Origin: Clostridiales bacterium UBA4039 | Lineage (GTDB): Bacteria > Bacillota > Clostridia > Lachnospirales > Vallitaleaceae | DNA: 64,000 bases | Direction of reading: 5' to 3' | Assembly: GCA_002382805.1 (NCBI GenBank) | Contig: DGAD01000054.1 | Location: 64,341-128,340 of the forward strand | Part shown: positions 38,535 to 48,277 of the stretch, piece after piece | How positions within the stretch are numbered: the first letter of the stretch is position 1 | How the letters are laid out: each line of letters begins with the position of its first letter | Notes under the pieces: generated by a model | Databases searched by the model: none | What the model was told of the DNA's origin: nothing | The model's input: the letters and a program-made list of their open reading frames with translations, nothing else | Made by a program: the position numbers and the translations under genes

Positions 38535-39584
38535 ATGATATCAGTATGCATTATTGCAAAAAATGAAGAAACGAATATTGAACGATGCTTAAAAAGCCTG
38601 GAATCCTATAAGTTTGAAATTATTGTTGTGGATACAGGCTCGACAGACCGGACCAAAGAAATCGCGCTACAATTTACGGATGGCGTTTTTGATTATGAGT
38701 GGACGGATGATTTTAGTGCAGCGCGTAATTATGCTATTGAACAAGCGACAAATGATTATATTCTGATGATTGACTGTGATGAATATGTAAAACAGTTAGA
38801 TTATAATCAATTGGTTGCTCTTATTGGGGAACCTAAAAATGAAGTGGGAAGAATTACGCGCGTCAATACGTTCTGGAGAAATTCGGAAAAGAACCGTATT
38901 CAAGAGCGGGTTAGCCGAATTTTTAATCGGAAGTTCTTTAAATATCAAGGAAGAATACATGAACAAATCGTTCGCAAAGACGGAGAAGACTATACGACAT
39001 ACATTGTTCCTGTTGTCTTAGAACATACGGGCTATGATGGTGATGTGACGTTTATAAAAGAAAAAACGTCAAGAAACATTCGCTTATTGCTATTAGACTT
39101 AGAGGAAATAGGCGATGATCCATATGTTCTTTATCAACTAGGTAAATCCTATTATATGCAGGCGGATTACTTGAAAGCATGCCAATTTTTTTTACGAGCG
39201 TTGGAGCATGATTTAAATCCGGAGGCAGAGTTTGTGATTGACTTAGTAGAAACTTATGGGTATGCATTGCTTAACTCAGAACAATATGCGCAAGCACTTC
39301 AGTTTGAGAATATTTATCAAGAATTTGGAGGGCGCCCAGAGTTTAAGTTTTTAATGGGATTGATATATATGAACAATGGCGAGTTTAATCAAGCCATCAA
39401 GGAATTTGATAAAACGGCTCAATATGATTATGCCGATACCGAAGGAATCACCTCCTATAAGGCATACTACAACATGGGCGTGATTTATCAATGTTTAGGC
39501 GATATAAAAAATGCGAAAATATATTATAAAAAGTGTGGAGATTATAGATTAGCACAGAATATGCTAAGCGAATTGGGGCGATAA
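38535..39584 (+). CDS. GT2 glycosyltransferase with short TPR tail (paralogue of the preceding gene)
   Basis: 349 residues. The same N-terminal pattern as the upstream gene: ISVCIIAKNEETNIERCLKSL, IIVVDTGSTDRTKEIA, WTDDFSAARNYAIEQATNDYILMIDCDEYV, and FKYQGRIHEQIV. A shorter TPR tail follows (residues about 215-345; GKSYYMQADYLKACQFFLRAL; FLMGLIYMNNGEFNQAIKEF; YNMGVIYQCLGDIKNAKIYYKKCGDY). The two genes are a likely ancient tandem duplication. It may add a second sugar or act on another protein. It ends one base before the next gene. Confidence 0.85.
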   Translation: MISVCIIAKNEETNIERCLKSLESYKFEIIVVDTGSTDRTKEIALQFTDGVFDYEWTDDFSAARNYAIEQATNDYILMIDCDEYVKQLDYNQLVALIGEPKNEVGRITRVNTFWRNSEKNRIQERVSRIFNRKFFKYQGRIHEQIVRKDGEDYTTYIVPVVLEHTGYDGDVTFIKEKTSRNIRLLLLDLEEIGDDPYVLYQLGKSYYMQADYLKACQFFLRALEHDLNPEAEFVIDLVETYGYALLNSEQYAQALQFENIYQEFGGRPEFKFLMGLIYMNNGEFNQAIKEFDKTAQYDYADTEGITSYKAYYNMGVIYQCLGDIKNAKIYYKKCGDYRLAQNMLSELGR

Positions 39585-39585
39585 A

Positions 39586-41700
39586 ATGGATGAGAGACAG
39601 ACCTTGGAGTTTACCCTTGGTTTACGGACAACGCTAATAGAAGGGCAACTTCTACCAAATTCCCCGTATCATATGGCAACAGAAGTTATCTATCATGGTG
39701 CTAAAGGGTCAAAAATCTTATTTGATTCCGATCAGTATGTATATGCCATTGCATTGTATTCAAAACGGTTGAATCAAGAATACATGGTTGAATACAAATA
39801 TCAAAATGAAAGCAATTGGACGACATATACAAAAAATCTATCGCCCCAATCGTATGGAACGCGTTCCTTTGTCTTTGATAAGGAATATTACTTTCGAATA
39901 TGCATTAAACATAAAGAGGGGCGTCGCCTGAACTATTTGGATGTTATTCAGGCAACACAGAGTTTGCAGTTTGTATATGTCAAACCAGCATACCAAGAAA
40001 AAAAATACTTTGAGCAAGAATGCATACGTGTGGCTCAAAGAATAAATCAGCAGACTGGACAGATAAGACGTCCACTGAGTTTAGCTTTGATTACGGATAC
40101 CCACTATTGTGTTGGCGGAACATGGGAAGACACAGCACACAATCTGTTAGCGGTTCACCAAAAAAGTGGGTTTGATGCAGCTGTTCATTTGGGAGACTTG
40201 ACCGATGGATTGACCTCAGCCAAAGTCACAAGCTACTATGCAAGTAAAGTTATCGATGATATGGAACAATGTCAAGTTCCTTTGTATGTTGTCATTGGAA
40301 ATCATGATACAAATTACTTCCATGGAAATCCAGATATATTGAGTGAACAAGAACAGATTGACCTATACTTAAAAAATATAGAAACGACCAAGCCTTATTA
40401 TTATGTTGACTTTGAAATGCAACAATTAAGATGCTTTTTTTTGTCGTCATTTAATGCTTCACAACCCGTTCGCTATGGGTATTTTGAAGAAGAACTTCAG
40501 TGGCTACAAGCATCTTTAGAGAGCATGGAAAATGGAGGGAATATTTTGATTTTTTCCCATGACGCACCGATAGCCCAATTGGATTATTGGAGTGAGTGTA
40601 TTCGTAATGGGGACAAATTAATAGAAATTCTTGAACAATATAATATGCGTGATACCTATCATATTCTTGGACTTTTTTATGGACATACTCACGCAGATTA
40701 TATCTATGAGGGCTGTAGTTTTCCTATAGTATCTATTGCATGTAATAAATGTGAAGCCTTCAATGATAAAAAACCAGAAGGGGTGCGTGTTCCAAAGCGC
40801 ATGATGAACCATGTATCTCAAGACTTATGGGAGACGATGATTGTAGATGTTGATCAAAAAAAGTTGCATCTAGTTCGTTTTGGAGCTGGAGAAAGCCGAA
40901 TGATTGATTGTGTCAAGAAAAAGGTCTACAAGCAGACGTTAGGAGAAGAAAAACTACAAAAAAGTCAAGACCATCAAACAAAAATATGGGCGCATCGAGG
41001 GCTTATGTCCTATGCACCGGAAAATACAATGCCGGCTTTTGAATTGGCCTATGAACACGGCGCTGATGGGATAGAACTAGACGTTCAATTGACAAAAGAT
41101 GGTGAGATTGTTATTATTCATGATGAGACGATTGACCGCGTAAGTAATGGAAGTGGATACGTTAAGGACTATACGCTTAATGCGTTGAAAAAGTTTAATT
41201 TCAATCAACGATTTCCAGAATATGGAAAGGTGTCGATTTTGACCCTTGAGCAGGTATATGCATTTATAAAAAACACACACATGTATATAAATGTAGAATT
41301 AAAGAACAATCACATCCCATATCAAGGCTTAGAAGAAAAAGTTATCCAACTAACTCAGGCAATGGGAATGCAAGAGCGTGTACTTTATTCGTCCTTCAAT
41401 CATCAATCGATGAATAAAATAAAAGCACTGGATAAAAAAGCGAAGGTAGCCTATTTATATACAAAAGATATTATTCCGGCATGTGACTTTAATGAAGAGC
41501 AAAGTGAAATAATCCTACATGTATTGCCGATGCATTTAAAGCATCACGGATTCTTAGAAGCTTGCCATAAGCGTAAGATTAAAGTGCAGGTGTGGAATAT
41601 TAATACCGAAGATGATCTTCGCTGGATAAAAACATTAGGTGTTGAAGGGGTCATTACAAATAGTGTGATACGGGCAACGACTATTTTTAATCAAAGTTAA
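39586..41700 (+). CDS. fusion: metallophosphoesterase + glycerophosphodiester phosphodiesterase (GDPD)
   Basis: 704 residues, no signal peptide. Residues about 1-150: strand-rich N-terminal domain of unknown role. Residues about 160-440: calcineurin-like phosphoesterase with all metal motifs (LITDTHYC, HLGDLTDG, IGNHDTN, FSHDAP, GHTHAD). Residues about 468-700: GDPD domain with WAHRGLMSYAPENTMPAF, GIELDVQLTKDG, VIIHDETIDR and a C-terminal QVWNINTEDDLRW/VEGVITN. GDPD enzymes release glycerol-3-phosphate from glycerophosphodiesters. Two phosphodiester-cleaving domains in one cytoplasmic protein inside a glycan cluster is unusual. Possible jobs are recycling or proofreading of glycerol-phosphate-type substituents or feeding glycerol-3-phosphate to the cytidylyltransferase encoded next. 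Starts one base after the previous stop. Confidence 0.88.
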   Translation: MDERQTLEFTLGLRTTLIEGQLLPNSPYHMATEVIYHGAKGSKILFDSDQYVYAIALYSKRLNQEYMVEYKYQNESNWTTYTKNLSPQSYGTRSFVFDKEYYFRICIKHKEGRRLNYLDVIQATQSLQFVYVKPAYQEKKYFEQECIRVAQRINQQTGQIRRPLSLALITDTHYCVGGTWEDTAHNLLAVHQKSGFDAAVHLGDLTDGLTSAKVTSYYASKVIDDMEQCQVPLYVVIGNHDTNYFHGNPDILSEQEQIDLYLKNIETTKPYYYVDFEMQQLRCFFLSSFNASQPVRYGYFEEELQWLQASLESMENGGNILIFSHDAPIAQLDYWSECIRNGDKLIEILEQYNMRDTYHILGLFYGHTHADYIYEGCSFPIVSIACNKCEAFNDKKPEGVRVPKRMMNHVSQDLWETMIVDVDQKKLHLVRFGAGESRMIDCVKKKVYKQTLGEEKLQKSQDHQTKIWAHRGLMSYAPENTMPAFELAYEHGADGIELDVQLTKDGEIVIIHDETIDRVSNGSGYVKDYTLNALKKFNFNQRFPEYGKVSILTLEQVYAFIKNTHMYINVELKNNHIPYQGLEEKVIQLTQAMGMQERVLYSSFNHQSMNKIKALDKKAKVAYLYTKDIIPACDFNEEQSEIILHVLPMHLKHHGFLEACHKRKIKVQVWNINTEDDLRWIKTLGVEGVITNSVIRATTIFNQS

Positions 41701-41716
41701 AAGAAAGGAATAGAGG

Positions 41717-43069
41717 ATGAAAAAAGTAATTACATATGGTTCGTTTGATCTATTCCACGAAGGGCATTATAATCTTTTAAAACGAGCTAAAGAGTTGGGC
41801 GATTATTTGATTGTGGGGATTACAACAGAATACTATGATATGCAGCGCGGTAAAATGAATGTTATCGATTCCTTGCTTGATCGGATTGAAAATGTCAAGA
41901 ATTCAGGATTTGCGGATGAAATCATTATTGAAGATCATGACGGACAAAAACTTGAAGACATCATTAAATATAAAATAGATATCTTTACCGTTGGTTCTGA
42001 CTGGATTGGAACATTTGATTTTTTGAGAGAATATTGTGAAGTTATTTATTTGGAGCGAACGAAATATGTATCAAGTACTATGTTAAGAGACTCACGTTTT
42101 CCAATTATCAAATTGGGGATGATTGGAACGGGAAGAATTGCAAAGCGTTTTCCCGATGAGTTAAAATATGTTAGTGGTATTAATTTGAACGCTGTGTATA
42201 ATCCAAATTTGAACAGTGCCAAAGCCTATAAGAAAATGTTTGAACTCGATTTGGCAACGGATCAGTTAGAGGAGTTTTATGAAAATGTTGATGCGGTTAA
42301 TATAGCATCTCCCCATGAAACACACTATACATATATTCTTGATGCATTAAACCATGGTAAGCATGTCCTATGTGAAAAACCATTGTGTTTATCTTCACAG
42401 CAGGCCATTAACGCCTATGCCTTGGCTAAAGAGAAGAATTTGGTCTTGATGGAAGGCATAAAAACGGCTTATGCGCCTGGATTTGTACAGCTTATTGGCG
42501 TTGCCAGAAGTGGTATTATTGGAAATATTCGTGATGTTGAAGCCTGCTTTACCAAATTAGTGCCGACAGATTGTCGTGAACTGACAGATCAAAAATATGG
42601 TGGATCATTTACAGAATTAGCATCATATACCTTGTTGCCGATTATTAAACTGATGGGCTGCAATTATGAGAATGTACATTTTGAGAGTTTGAAGTCGGAA
42701 AATGGACTGGATATATACACAAAAGCTTATTTTTATTATAAAAATGCGTTGGCTACATCTAAAACCGGATTAGGCATTAAGTCCGAAGGACAGTTGCTAA
42801 TATCGGGGACCAAAGGATATATTTTAGTCAAATCGCCATGGTGGTTAACAAAAGGGTTTGAAATATGTTTTGAAGATACATCCCAAAATGAATACATCAA
42901 GACAAAATTTTTAGGTGATGGCTTACGCTACGAAATTAGCGATTTAGTGAAGCGGATTAATGGACGCTCTAAGCACATAAAAGATCGTTTGACACAAGAA
43001 GAATCCATTGCAATGGCAACATTGATGGAAAATTTTTTAGAACATCGTAGCTTGGAGGATATAGAATGA
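41717..43069 (+). CDS. fusion: glycerol-3-phosphate cytidylyltransferase-like + Gfo/Idh/MocA oxidoreductase
   Basis: 450 residues. Residues 1-130 are a TagD/GCT-type cytidylyltransferase: YGSFDLFHEGHYNLLKRAKELGDYLIVG with the catalytic HxGH (HEGH), the GSDW motif and SSTMLRD near the end in place of RTxGISTT. Residues about 133-450 are a Gfo/Idh/MocA oxidoreductase: nucleotide loop LGMIGTGRIAKRF, then NIASPHETHYTYILDALNHGKHVLCEKPL with the family's EKP lysine. The joint enzyme may make and activate a polyol phosphate: reduction of a keto or aldehyde group to an alcohol and transfer to CTP, as TarJ and TarI do with two proteins for CDP-ribitol. The exact polyol is unknown. AAAGGAATAGAGG precedes the ATG. 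Confidence 0.88.
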   Translation: MKKVITYGSFDLFHEGHYNLLKRAKELGDYLIVGITTEYYDMQRGKMNVIDSLLDRIENVKNSGFADEIIIEDHDGQKLEDIIKYKIDIFTVGSDWIGTFDFLREYCEVIYLERTKYVSSTMLRDSRFPIIKLGMIGTGRIAKRFPDELKYVSGINLNAVYNPNLNSAKAYKKMFELDLATDQLEEFYENVDAVNIASPHETHYTYILDALNHGKHVLCEKPLCLSSQQAINAYALAKEKNLVLMEGIKTAYAPGFVQLIGVARSGIIGNIRDVEACFTKLVPTDCRELTDQKYGGSFTELASYTLLPIIKLMGCNYENVHFESLKSENGLDIYTKAYFYYKNALATSKTGLGIKSEGQLLISGTKGYILVKSPWWLTKGFEICFEDTSQNEYIKTKFLGDGLRYEISDLVKRINGRSKHIKDRLTQEESIAMATLMENFLEHRSLEDIE

Positions 43070-43872
43070 TTGCATTGACACAAGAACAATTAAAGAAACT
43101 TCAGCAGATAGAATTAGAGATGCTTCTTGAAGTGGATCGTATATGTAAAAAACATTCAATAAAATATACAATGATTGCCGGAACGATGTTAGGAGCCGTT
43201 CGCCATGGAGGTTTTATACCTTGGGATGACGACGCTGACATCGGTATGTTGCGTGAAGAATATGAACGCTTTAGAGAAATATGCAAAACAGAATTAAACA
43301 CAAACCACTATTATTTTCAAGATTATAGAAATACTAAAGGCTATCGATGGGGTTATGGTAAAATTCGAAGAAAAGATACGGTGTTTATGCGAGACGGACA
43401 AGAGCACATGCCTTATGAGCAAGGGGTGTTTATTGATATATTTCCCATGGATAATATACCGGACAAATATTGGATTCGATGGATTCATGATAAGTTATGT
43501 TTTTCTATACGCAAGATACTTTGGTCAGAGGTTGGAAAGAAAACGGATAAAAAATGGTTGAATCGGATGGTTTTCAAGGGATTAAATCGGATTCCTGAAC
43601 AATCTATTAAGAAGGCTTTATATGCGTTTGAGAAAAAGAGTAATGCTAAAAAGACAAAATATGTTCGGATGCTTATGTTTCCTTCTCCGAATAAAGTCTA
43701 TGGATATAAGCGGGAATGGTATCAACAGTTAGCAGCATATAATTTTGAAGGACACAAATTATATGGCATAAAAGAGGCGGATGCCTATCTCACATTTACA
43801 TATGGAGACTATATGCAACAACCACCCGTTAAGGACCGAAAAGTACATCCGGTATCAGAAATACAATTGTAG
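43066..43872 (+). CDS. LicD-family phosphotransferase
   Basis: 268 residues. The nucleotidyltransferase-like LicD core is clear: CKKHSIKYTMIAGTMLGAVRHGGFIPWDDDADIGM split at residues 23-58, with the metal-binding DDDAD. LicD proteins transfer phosphocholine or related phospho-alcohols from a CDP carrier to sugars in teichoic acids, LPS and other glycans. The start overlaps the previous stop (ATGA) with GGAGG upstream, so the two are translationally coupled. The most economical reading is that LicD transfers the group activated by one of the neighbouring cytidylyltransferases. Confidence 0.9.
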   Translation: MIALTQEQLKKLQQIELEMLLEVDRICKKHSIKYTMIAGTMLGAVRHGGFIPWDDDADIGMLREEYERFREICKTELNTNHYYFQDYRNTKGYRWGYGKIRRKDTVFMRDGQEHMPYEQGVFIDIFPMDNIPDKYWIRWIHDKLCFSIRKILWSEVGKKTDKKWLNRMVFKGLNRIPEQSIKKALYAFEKKSNAKKTKYVRMLMFPSPNKVYGYKREWYQQLAAYNFEGHKLYGIKEADAYLTFTYGDYMQQPPVKDRKVHPVSEIQL

Positions 43873-43883
43873 GAGGAACGAGA

Positions 43884-45716
43884 ATGCAAGTAATGATGTT
43901 AGCCGCTGGATTTGGCCGGCGCATGGGAAAACACACCCAAGATCAAACCAAGTGTATGATGGAAGTCGGTGATAAAAAAATTGTTGATCGTATTATTGAT
44001 TCGCTACGACTAGCAGGGATATATAAGTTTATCATTGTGCTTGGATACCAAGGAAAATCTCTAAAAGAATATTTGCAAACAACTTATACAGATATGGAAT
44101 TTATTTTTATTGAAAATATAGATTATGCGCATACGAATAATATATATTCTCTTCATCTAGCTAGTGAAGAGTTGAAAAAGGATGATACGATTTTATTAGA
44201 GTCTGATTTAGTATTTGATAAGAATGTTATTAAAGATATGGTCGAACAACCGGAGTCGGATTTAGTTGCTGTTGCAAAATATGAGCATTGGATGGATGGA
44301 ACAGTGACACGCATTGATGCAGAATGTAATATTGTAGAATTTATTGAAAAGAAAGATTTTCAGTTCGATGTTGCAGACGGTTATTATAAAACAGTCAATA
44401 TATATAAATTCTCGAAAGAATTCGTAAGTCAGCAATATCTTCCCTTTTTATCGACCTACATTCTAGCCTATGGAAAAAATCAATACTATGAATCTGTATT
44501 AAGAATTATAGCACATGTTAAACGTACAAAACTCAAAGCATTTTTACTTGATGATGTGCGGTGGTATGAAATTGACGATCCACAAGACTTAGCTGTTGCT
44601 AATGCGCTATTTGGAAAAGAAGGACAGGAATTTGAGGCTTATGATCATCGATATGGTGGGTTTTGGAGATTCCCAAAACTAATTGATTTTTGCTATTTGG
44701 TTAATCCGTATTTTCCAACCAATAAAATGAATGATCAAATAAAATATTTTTTTGATACGCTTATTCGAACATATCCTTCAGGACTAAATATTCAAAATGC
44801 ACTTGCAGCCAAAATTTTTGGCGTGGATGAAGACACCATTATTGTAGGTAATGGAGCTGCTGAGTTAATTAATTATCTGGGACAAGAGGCGAAAGGAACC
44901 GTCGCATTATGTACACCTGTTTTCCATGAATATATACGATGCTTTAAACATTGTAAAGTTCATGCGCTGCTTACCCACGAAAATAATTTTAAAATGGACA
45001 AGCAAAAAATCATGGAAGCCATTCCAAAGACAGATTATTTGGTGATTGTAAATCCAGATAATCCGACAGGAAGTTTTTTACATCAGCAGGATCTACTTGA
45101 AATCGTTGAAGTGTGTCAAAAACAGGGCGTAGTATGTATTGTGGATGAATCGTTTGTCGATTTTGCAGAAGAAGAGATAAAGTATACGCTTATTGATGAT
45201 GAGATTATTCAACGTTACTCGAACTTAATTGTTATCAAAAGTATCTCAAAATCTTATGGTGTACCTGGATTAAGACTGGGAGTTCTTTTAACATCAAACC
45301 AAGCGGTATTAAATAGTATCAAAGAGGAACTATCCATTTGGAATATTAACTCATTTGCAGAATACTTTATGCAAATTATGGATTTATATCAAACAGAATA
45401 TATACATTCATGTACCCAAATCAGTCGCTTAAGAAAAATGTTTGCTACTCAGCTTGAAACGATTGATTACATTGAGACGTTCCCATCACAGGCCAATTAT
45501 ATCATGTGTAGATTAAGTGAAGGTGTTATTGCAAAAGAGCTTGCCAATTACCTGGTTAAAGAAAAATCGATTCTTATTAAAGACTTATCAGGGAAAGAAG
45601 GGATAACTGGGAATCAGTATATTCGCCTTGCAGTAAGAGAAGAAGTGGATAACCAGAAACTTATTGATGCATTAAGAAGCTATAAAAATGTAAATGAGGG
45701 AAAAAATGATAAATAG
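43884..45716 (+). CDS. fusion: LicC-like nucleotidyltransferase + PLP aminotransferase/decarboxylase (HisC/CobD fold)
   Basis: 610 residues. Residues 1-235: NTP-transferase with MMLAAGFGRRMGKHT and KCMMEVGDKKIVDRI, then LLESDLVF and the WYEIDDPQDL end typical of LicC-like CTP:phosphocholine cytidylyltransferases. Residues about 250-605: fold-type I PLP enzyme with VGNGAAELI, VNPDNPTGS, VDESFVDF, and the PLP lysine Lys456 in SISKSYGVPGLRLG. HisC and CobD both share these marks; the VDESFVDF and ILIKDLSG...YIRLAV pieces fit CobD (threonine-phosphate decarboxylase) at least as well. It may make an amino-alcohol phosphate and couple it to CMP. A nucleotidyltransferase-transaminase fusion is also known in phosphonate pathways (PntC), but no PEP mutase gene is here. 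Overlaps the next gene. Confidence 0.85.
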   Translation: MQVMMLAAGFGRRMGKHTQDQTKCMMEVGDKKIVDRIIDSLRLAGIYKFIIVLGYQGKSLKEYLQTTYTDMEFIFIENIDYAHTNNIYSLHLASEELKKDDTILLESDLVFDKNVIKDMVEQPESDLVAVAKYEHWMDGTVTRIDAECNIVEFIEKKDFQFDVADGYYKTVNIYKFSKEFVSQQYLPFLSTYILAYGKNQYYESVLRIIAHVKRTKLKAFLLDDVRWYEIDDPQDLAVANALFGKEGQEFEAYDHRYGGFWRFPKLIDFCYLVNPYFPTNKMNDQIKYFFDTLIRTYPSGLNIQNALAAKIFGVDEDTIIVGNGAAELINYLGQEAKGTVALCTPVFHEYIRCFKHCKVHALLTHENNFKMDKQKIMEAIPKTDYLVIVNPDNPTGSFLHQQDLLEIVEVCQKQGVVCIVDESFVDFAEEEIKYTLIDDEIIQRYSNLIVIKSISKSYGVPGLRLGVLLTSNQAVLNSIKEELSIWNINSFAEYFMQIMDLYQTEYIHSCTQISRLRKMFATQLETIDYIETFPSQANYIMCRLSEGVIAKELANYLVKEKSILIKDLSGKEGITGNQYIRLAVREEVDNQKLIDALRSYKNVNEGKNDK

Positions 45717-46497
45717 AATTGTAGATAATGAATTTGATCAACTTTTACAACACCTTGGCCAAAATTATTCCAATTGCTTTTATATTTACATTGATGCCAT
45801 TACATATGGAAATACAGATCCGAATGTTTCTTTTTATAGGATAGGCGATGGATTTAAATGTGTGATAATGAAATATTATGATAGTATTCAAATTGCAGGT
45901 GAAGTGCATTCAGAGGATGAGACGAACTTACTATCCTTTTTAAAGAATGAAGATGTCAAGATGATTACGGGAACGAAGAATACCCTTACGATGCTTCACA
46001 ATAAAATGATGAATAATGGCACACATGAATATGTAGAAGGTATGAATTATCAATATGAAAGTTATCGTATTGCAAAATCACCGGTGAAGATAGAACGGGC
46101 CACAAAAGCAGATGCAAGAGCAATAGCGGAGTTGATTCTTTCAGACCAAACCTTTAAGAACAATTATGAAATCAAAACATTAGAACAACAGTTATCGGAG
46201 CGGATTGCGTCAGCTAAAGGACGAAGTTATGTAATCAAAGATGCACAGAAAGTCATCGCGCATATTGCTACATATGCAGAAAGTGAACATGTAGCCGTAA
46301 CCAGTGGAATGATTGTCGATAAAGCATATGTCAATAAAGGATATAGCTTTTACCTAGAGAGCTATATTGTCAATGACTTATTGGGCGAAGGGAAAAAGGT
46401 ATTTACACAAGTTTTTGATAAAAAACGTGCAAAACTTTTAGAAAGTTTAGGTGCAACGTACTGTGGAGATTATGCAAAACTAACAAGGGTGAATTAA
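45706..46497 (+). CDS. GNAT-family N-acyltransferase
   Basis: 263 residues. Start taken at ATG 45706, five bases after GAGGG and overlapping the previous stop by 11 bases. The C-terminal half (residues about 128-260) reads as a GNAT domain: VKIERATKADARAIAELIL, then SYVIKDAQKVIAHIATYAE and the acceptor region VTSGMIVDKAYVNKGYSFYLES with its acyl-CoA/ACP binding loop. The N-terminal half is less clear and could be a second degenerate GNAT unit. It lies between the amino-alcohol enzyme and the FkbH-ACP pair, so N-acylation of an amino group with an ACP-bound acyl chain is a reasonable guess. Confidence 0.75.
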   Translation: MINRIVDNEFDQLLQHLGQNYSNCFYIYIDAITYGNTDPNVSFYRIGDGFKCVIMKYYDSIQIAGEVHSEDETNLLSFLKNEDVKMITGTKNTLTMLHNKMMNNGTHEYVEGMNYQYESYRIAKSPVKIERATKADARAIAELILSDQTFKNNYEIKTLEQQLSERIASAKGRSYVIKDAQKVIAHIATYAESEHVAVTSGMIVDKAYVNKGYSFYLESYIVNDLLGEGKKVFTQVFDKKRAKLLESLGATYCGDYAKLTRVN

Positions 46498-46498
46498 T

Positions 46499-48277
46499 AT
46501 GAAAAGTTTGAACTATCCGTTTGACAGCCAATATTTAATCAAGCATAAGACAAAAATCCGACAAGAACTTATATGTGAAAATAAAACATATACCTTCATT
46601 AAGGTTGCGGTTTTAGCTGGGAGTACCGTCAACCACATTGTGGATTTCATTGAATTATTTTTACTTGATTGTGGATTAAAGCCTGAATTTTACATATCAG
46701 GTTTTAATCAGTACTATGAAGAAGTTATGTTTGAGAGTCAACGACTAGAACAATTTAAGCCGGATATTGTCTTTATACATACTTCTTCACGAAATATCCT
46801 TTCAAAACCTACCATAAAGGATACAAAAGAACATATAGAAGAAAAACTAGATATGGAGTTTGAGCGATACACAGCAATGTGGACGAAACTAAAAGAAATG
46901 TTTAATTGTATAATTATTCAGAATAACTTTGAACGTCCAATGTATCAAATAATGGGTAATAGTGATATATCCAACATCCATGGCGAGTCAAATTTTATTT
47001 ATAGAATAAATGGATTGATGTATAAATATAGTCAAGATAATGGGCATTTCTATATACATGATGTTGACGGACTTTCTGCAAGATATGGATTGGAACGTTG
47101 GCAAGAACCTAAATATTGGTATTATTATAAATATGCATTAAATATTAATGCAATTCCGGAATTTTGTTATAGTTTAGTTTCAATCATAAAATCTCTTTAC
47201 GGAAAAAATAAGCGAGGCATCATTCTTGATGCAGATAATACGCTGTGGAAAGGGATTGTGGGAGAAGATGGTGCGAATAACCTTAAGATGAGTACAGATA
47301 CAGGAATTGGCTATAGTTTTTATGAATGGCAGCATTATTTGAAAAAATTATCCCAATATGGAATCGTCTTATCCGTGGCATCAAAAAACAATGAATGCGA
47401 TTTTTTTGAGGGATTGGCAAATACATCAAATACATTAGAAGCCAAAGACTTTGAGTGCGTCTACGCCAATTGGAATCGAAAAGATGAAAATATTGAAAAA
47501 ATCGCTCAAGAGCTTCAATTAGGCAAGGAACACTTTTTATTTGTAGATGATAATCCTACAGAGAGAGCACTTGTCATGCACACAGATGTAACTGTGATTG
47601 ATGGGAATAAGCCGGAAGAGTTTATTAAGTATATCAATAATGGGCATTACTTTGAAGTGACCCAGCTGACCAAAGAAGATGTAGTTCGCAAACAGTCCTA
47701 TAAGGCGAATGCCGATCGTCAAAAGCAGCAGCGACAACATATTCATTATCACGATTTCCTTCGGGATTTAGAACTGACACTCAATATCCAAACTTTTGAT
47801 GGAACCAATATAGATAGAATTGTCCAATTACTTAATAAAAGTAATCAATTTAATTTTTTAACCCAACGCTACACACAACAAGAATTCATACTTCATGTTC
47901 AAGAGAATAATCGAAGATGCTATTTTGGCGAGCTAAAAGATCGGTTCGGAGATTATGGTCTTATAGTCATCATCATGGTATCTGTTGATAACCGTGTACT
48001 TTATGTTGAAGATTTTGTGATGAGTTGCCGTGCCATTAAGAAAAACGTGGAATTTGCTATAATGGATTATATCTATCAAGTTGCTAAAGAAAAAGAGTGC
48101 AAAAAAATTGTTGGAACTTATATACCCACGGCAAGAAATGCTTTGGTAAAAGATATATATAAGAGCATGGGCTTTACATCAAAGGATTTAAATAATGGAC
48201 CAATAACATGGGAAATTGAAGTGTCCAAATATAAGAACATGAATCAAACAGTTCAGACAATAGTGAAAGGGCAATAA
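46499..48277 (+). CDS. FkbH-like HAD-IIIC phosphatase/transferase
   Basis: 592 residues. Domain order matches FkbH-type proteins: an N-terminal Rossmann-like region (about 30-220), a HAD-IIIC core with the nucleophile pair in IILDADNTLWKGIVGEDG (Asp244, Asp246), the SVASKNN and FVDDNPTERALV motifs, then a C-terminal GNAT-like region (about 420-585; FGDYGLIVI, CRAIKKNVEFAIMDYI). FkbH enzymes dephosphorylate 1,3-bisphosphoglycerate while loading D-glyceryl onto an acyl carrier protein. The very next gene is such a carrier, overlapping by one base. In this setting the glyceryl, lactyl or other hydroxyacyl group would serve to modify a sugar or amino alcohol. Confidence 0.9.
   Translation: MKSLNYPFDSQYLIKHKTKIRQELICENKTYTFIKVAVLAGSTVNHIVDFIELFLLDCGLKPEFYISGFNQYYEEVMFESQRLEQFKPDIVFIHTSSRNILSKPTIKDTKEHIEEKLDMEFERYTAMWTKLKEMFNCIIIQNNFERPMYQIMGNSDISNIHGESNFIYRINGLMYKYSQDNGHFYIHDVDGLSARYGLERWQEPKYWYYYKYALNINAIPEFCYSLVSIIKSLYGKNKRGIILDADNTLWKGIVGEDGANNLKMSTDTGIGYSFYEWQHYLKKLSQYGIVLSVASKNNECDFFEGLANTSNTLEAKDFECVYANWNRKDENIEKIAQELQLGKEHFLFVDDNPTERALVMHTDVTVIDGNKPEEFIKYINNGHYFEVTQLTKEDVVRKQSYKANADRQKQQRQHIHYHDFLRDLELTLNIQTFDGTNIDRIVQLLNKSNQFNFLTQRYTQQEFILHVQENNRRCYFGELKDRFGDYGLIVIIMVSVDNRVLYVEDFVMSCRAIKKNVEFAIMDYIYQVAKEKECKKIVGTYIPTARNALVKDIYKSMGFTSKDLNNGPITWEIEVSKYKNMNQTVQTIVKGQ

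Noticed and set aside
43884..45716. reading the gene as a phosphonate-pathway enzyme (PntC) outright
   Set aside because: PEP mutase and phosphonopyruvate decarboxylase are not in the window, so this is only one of several options.
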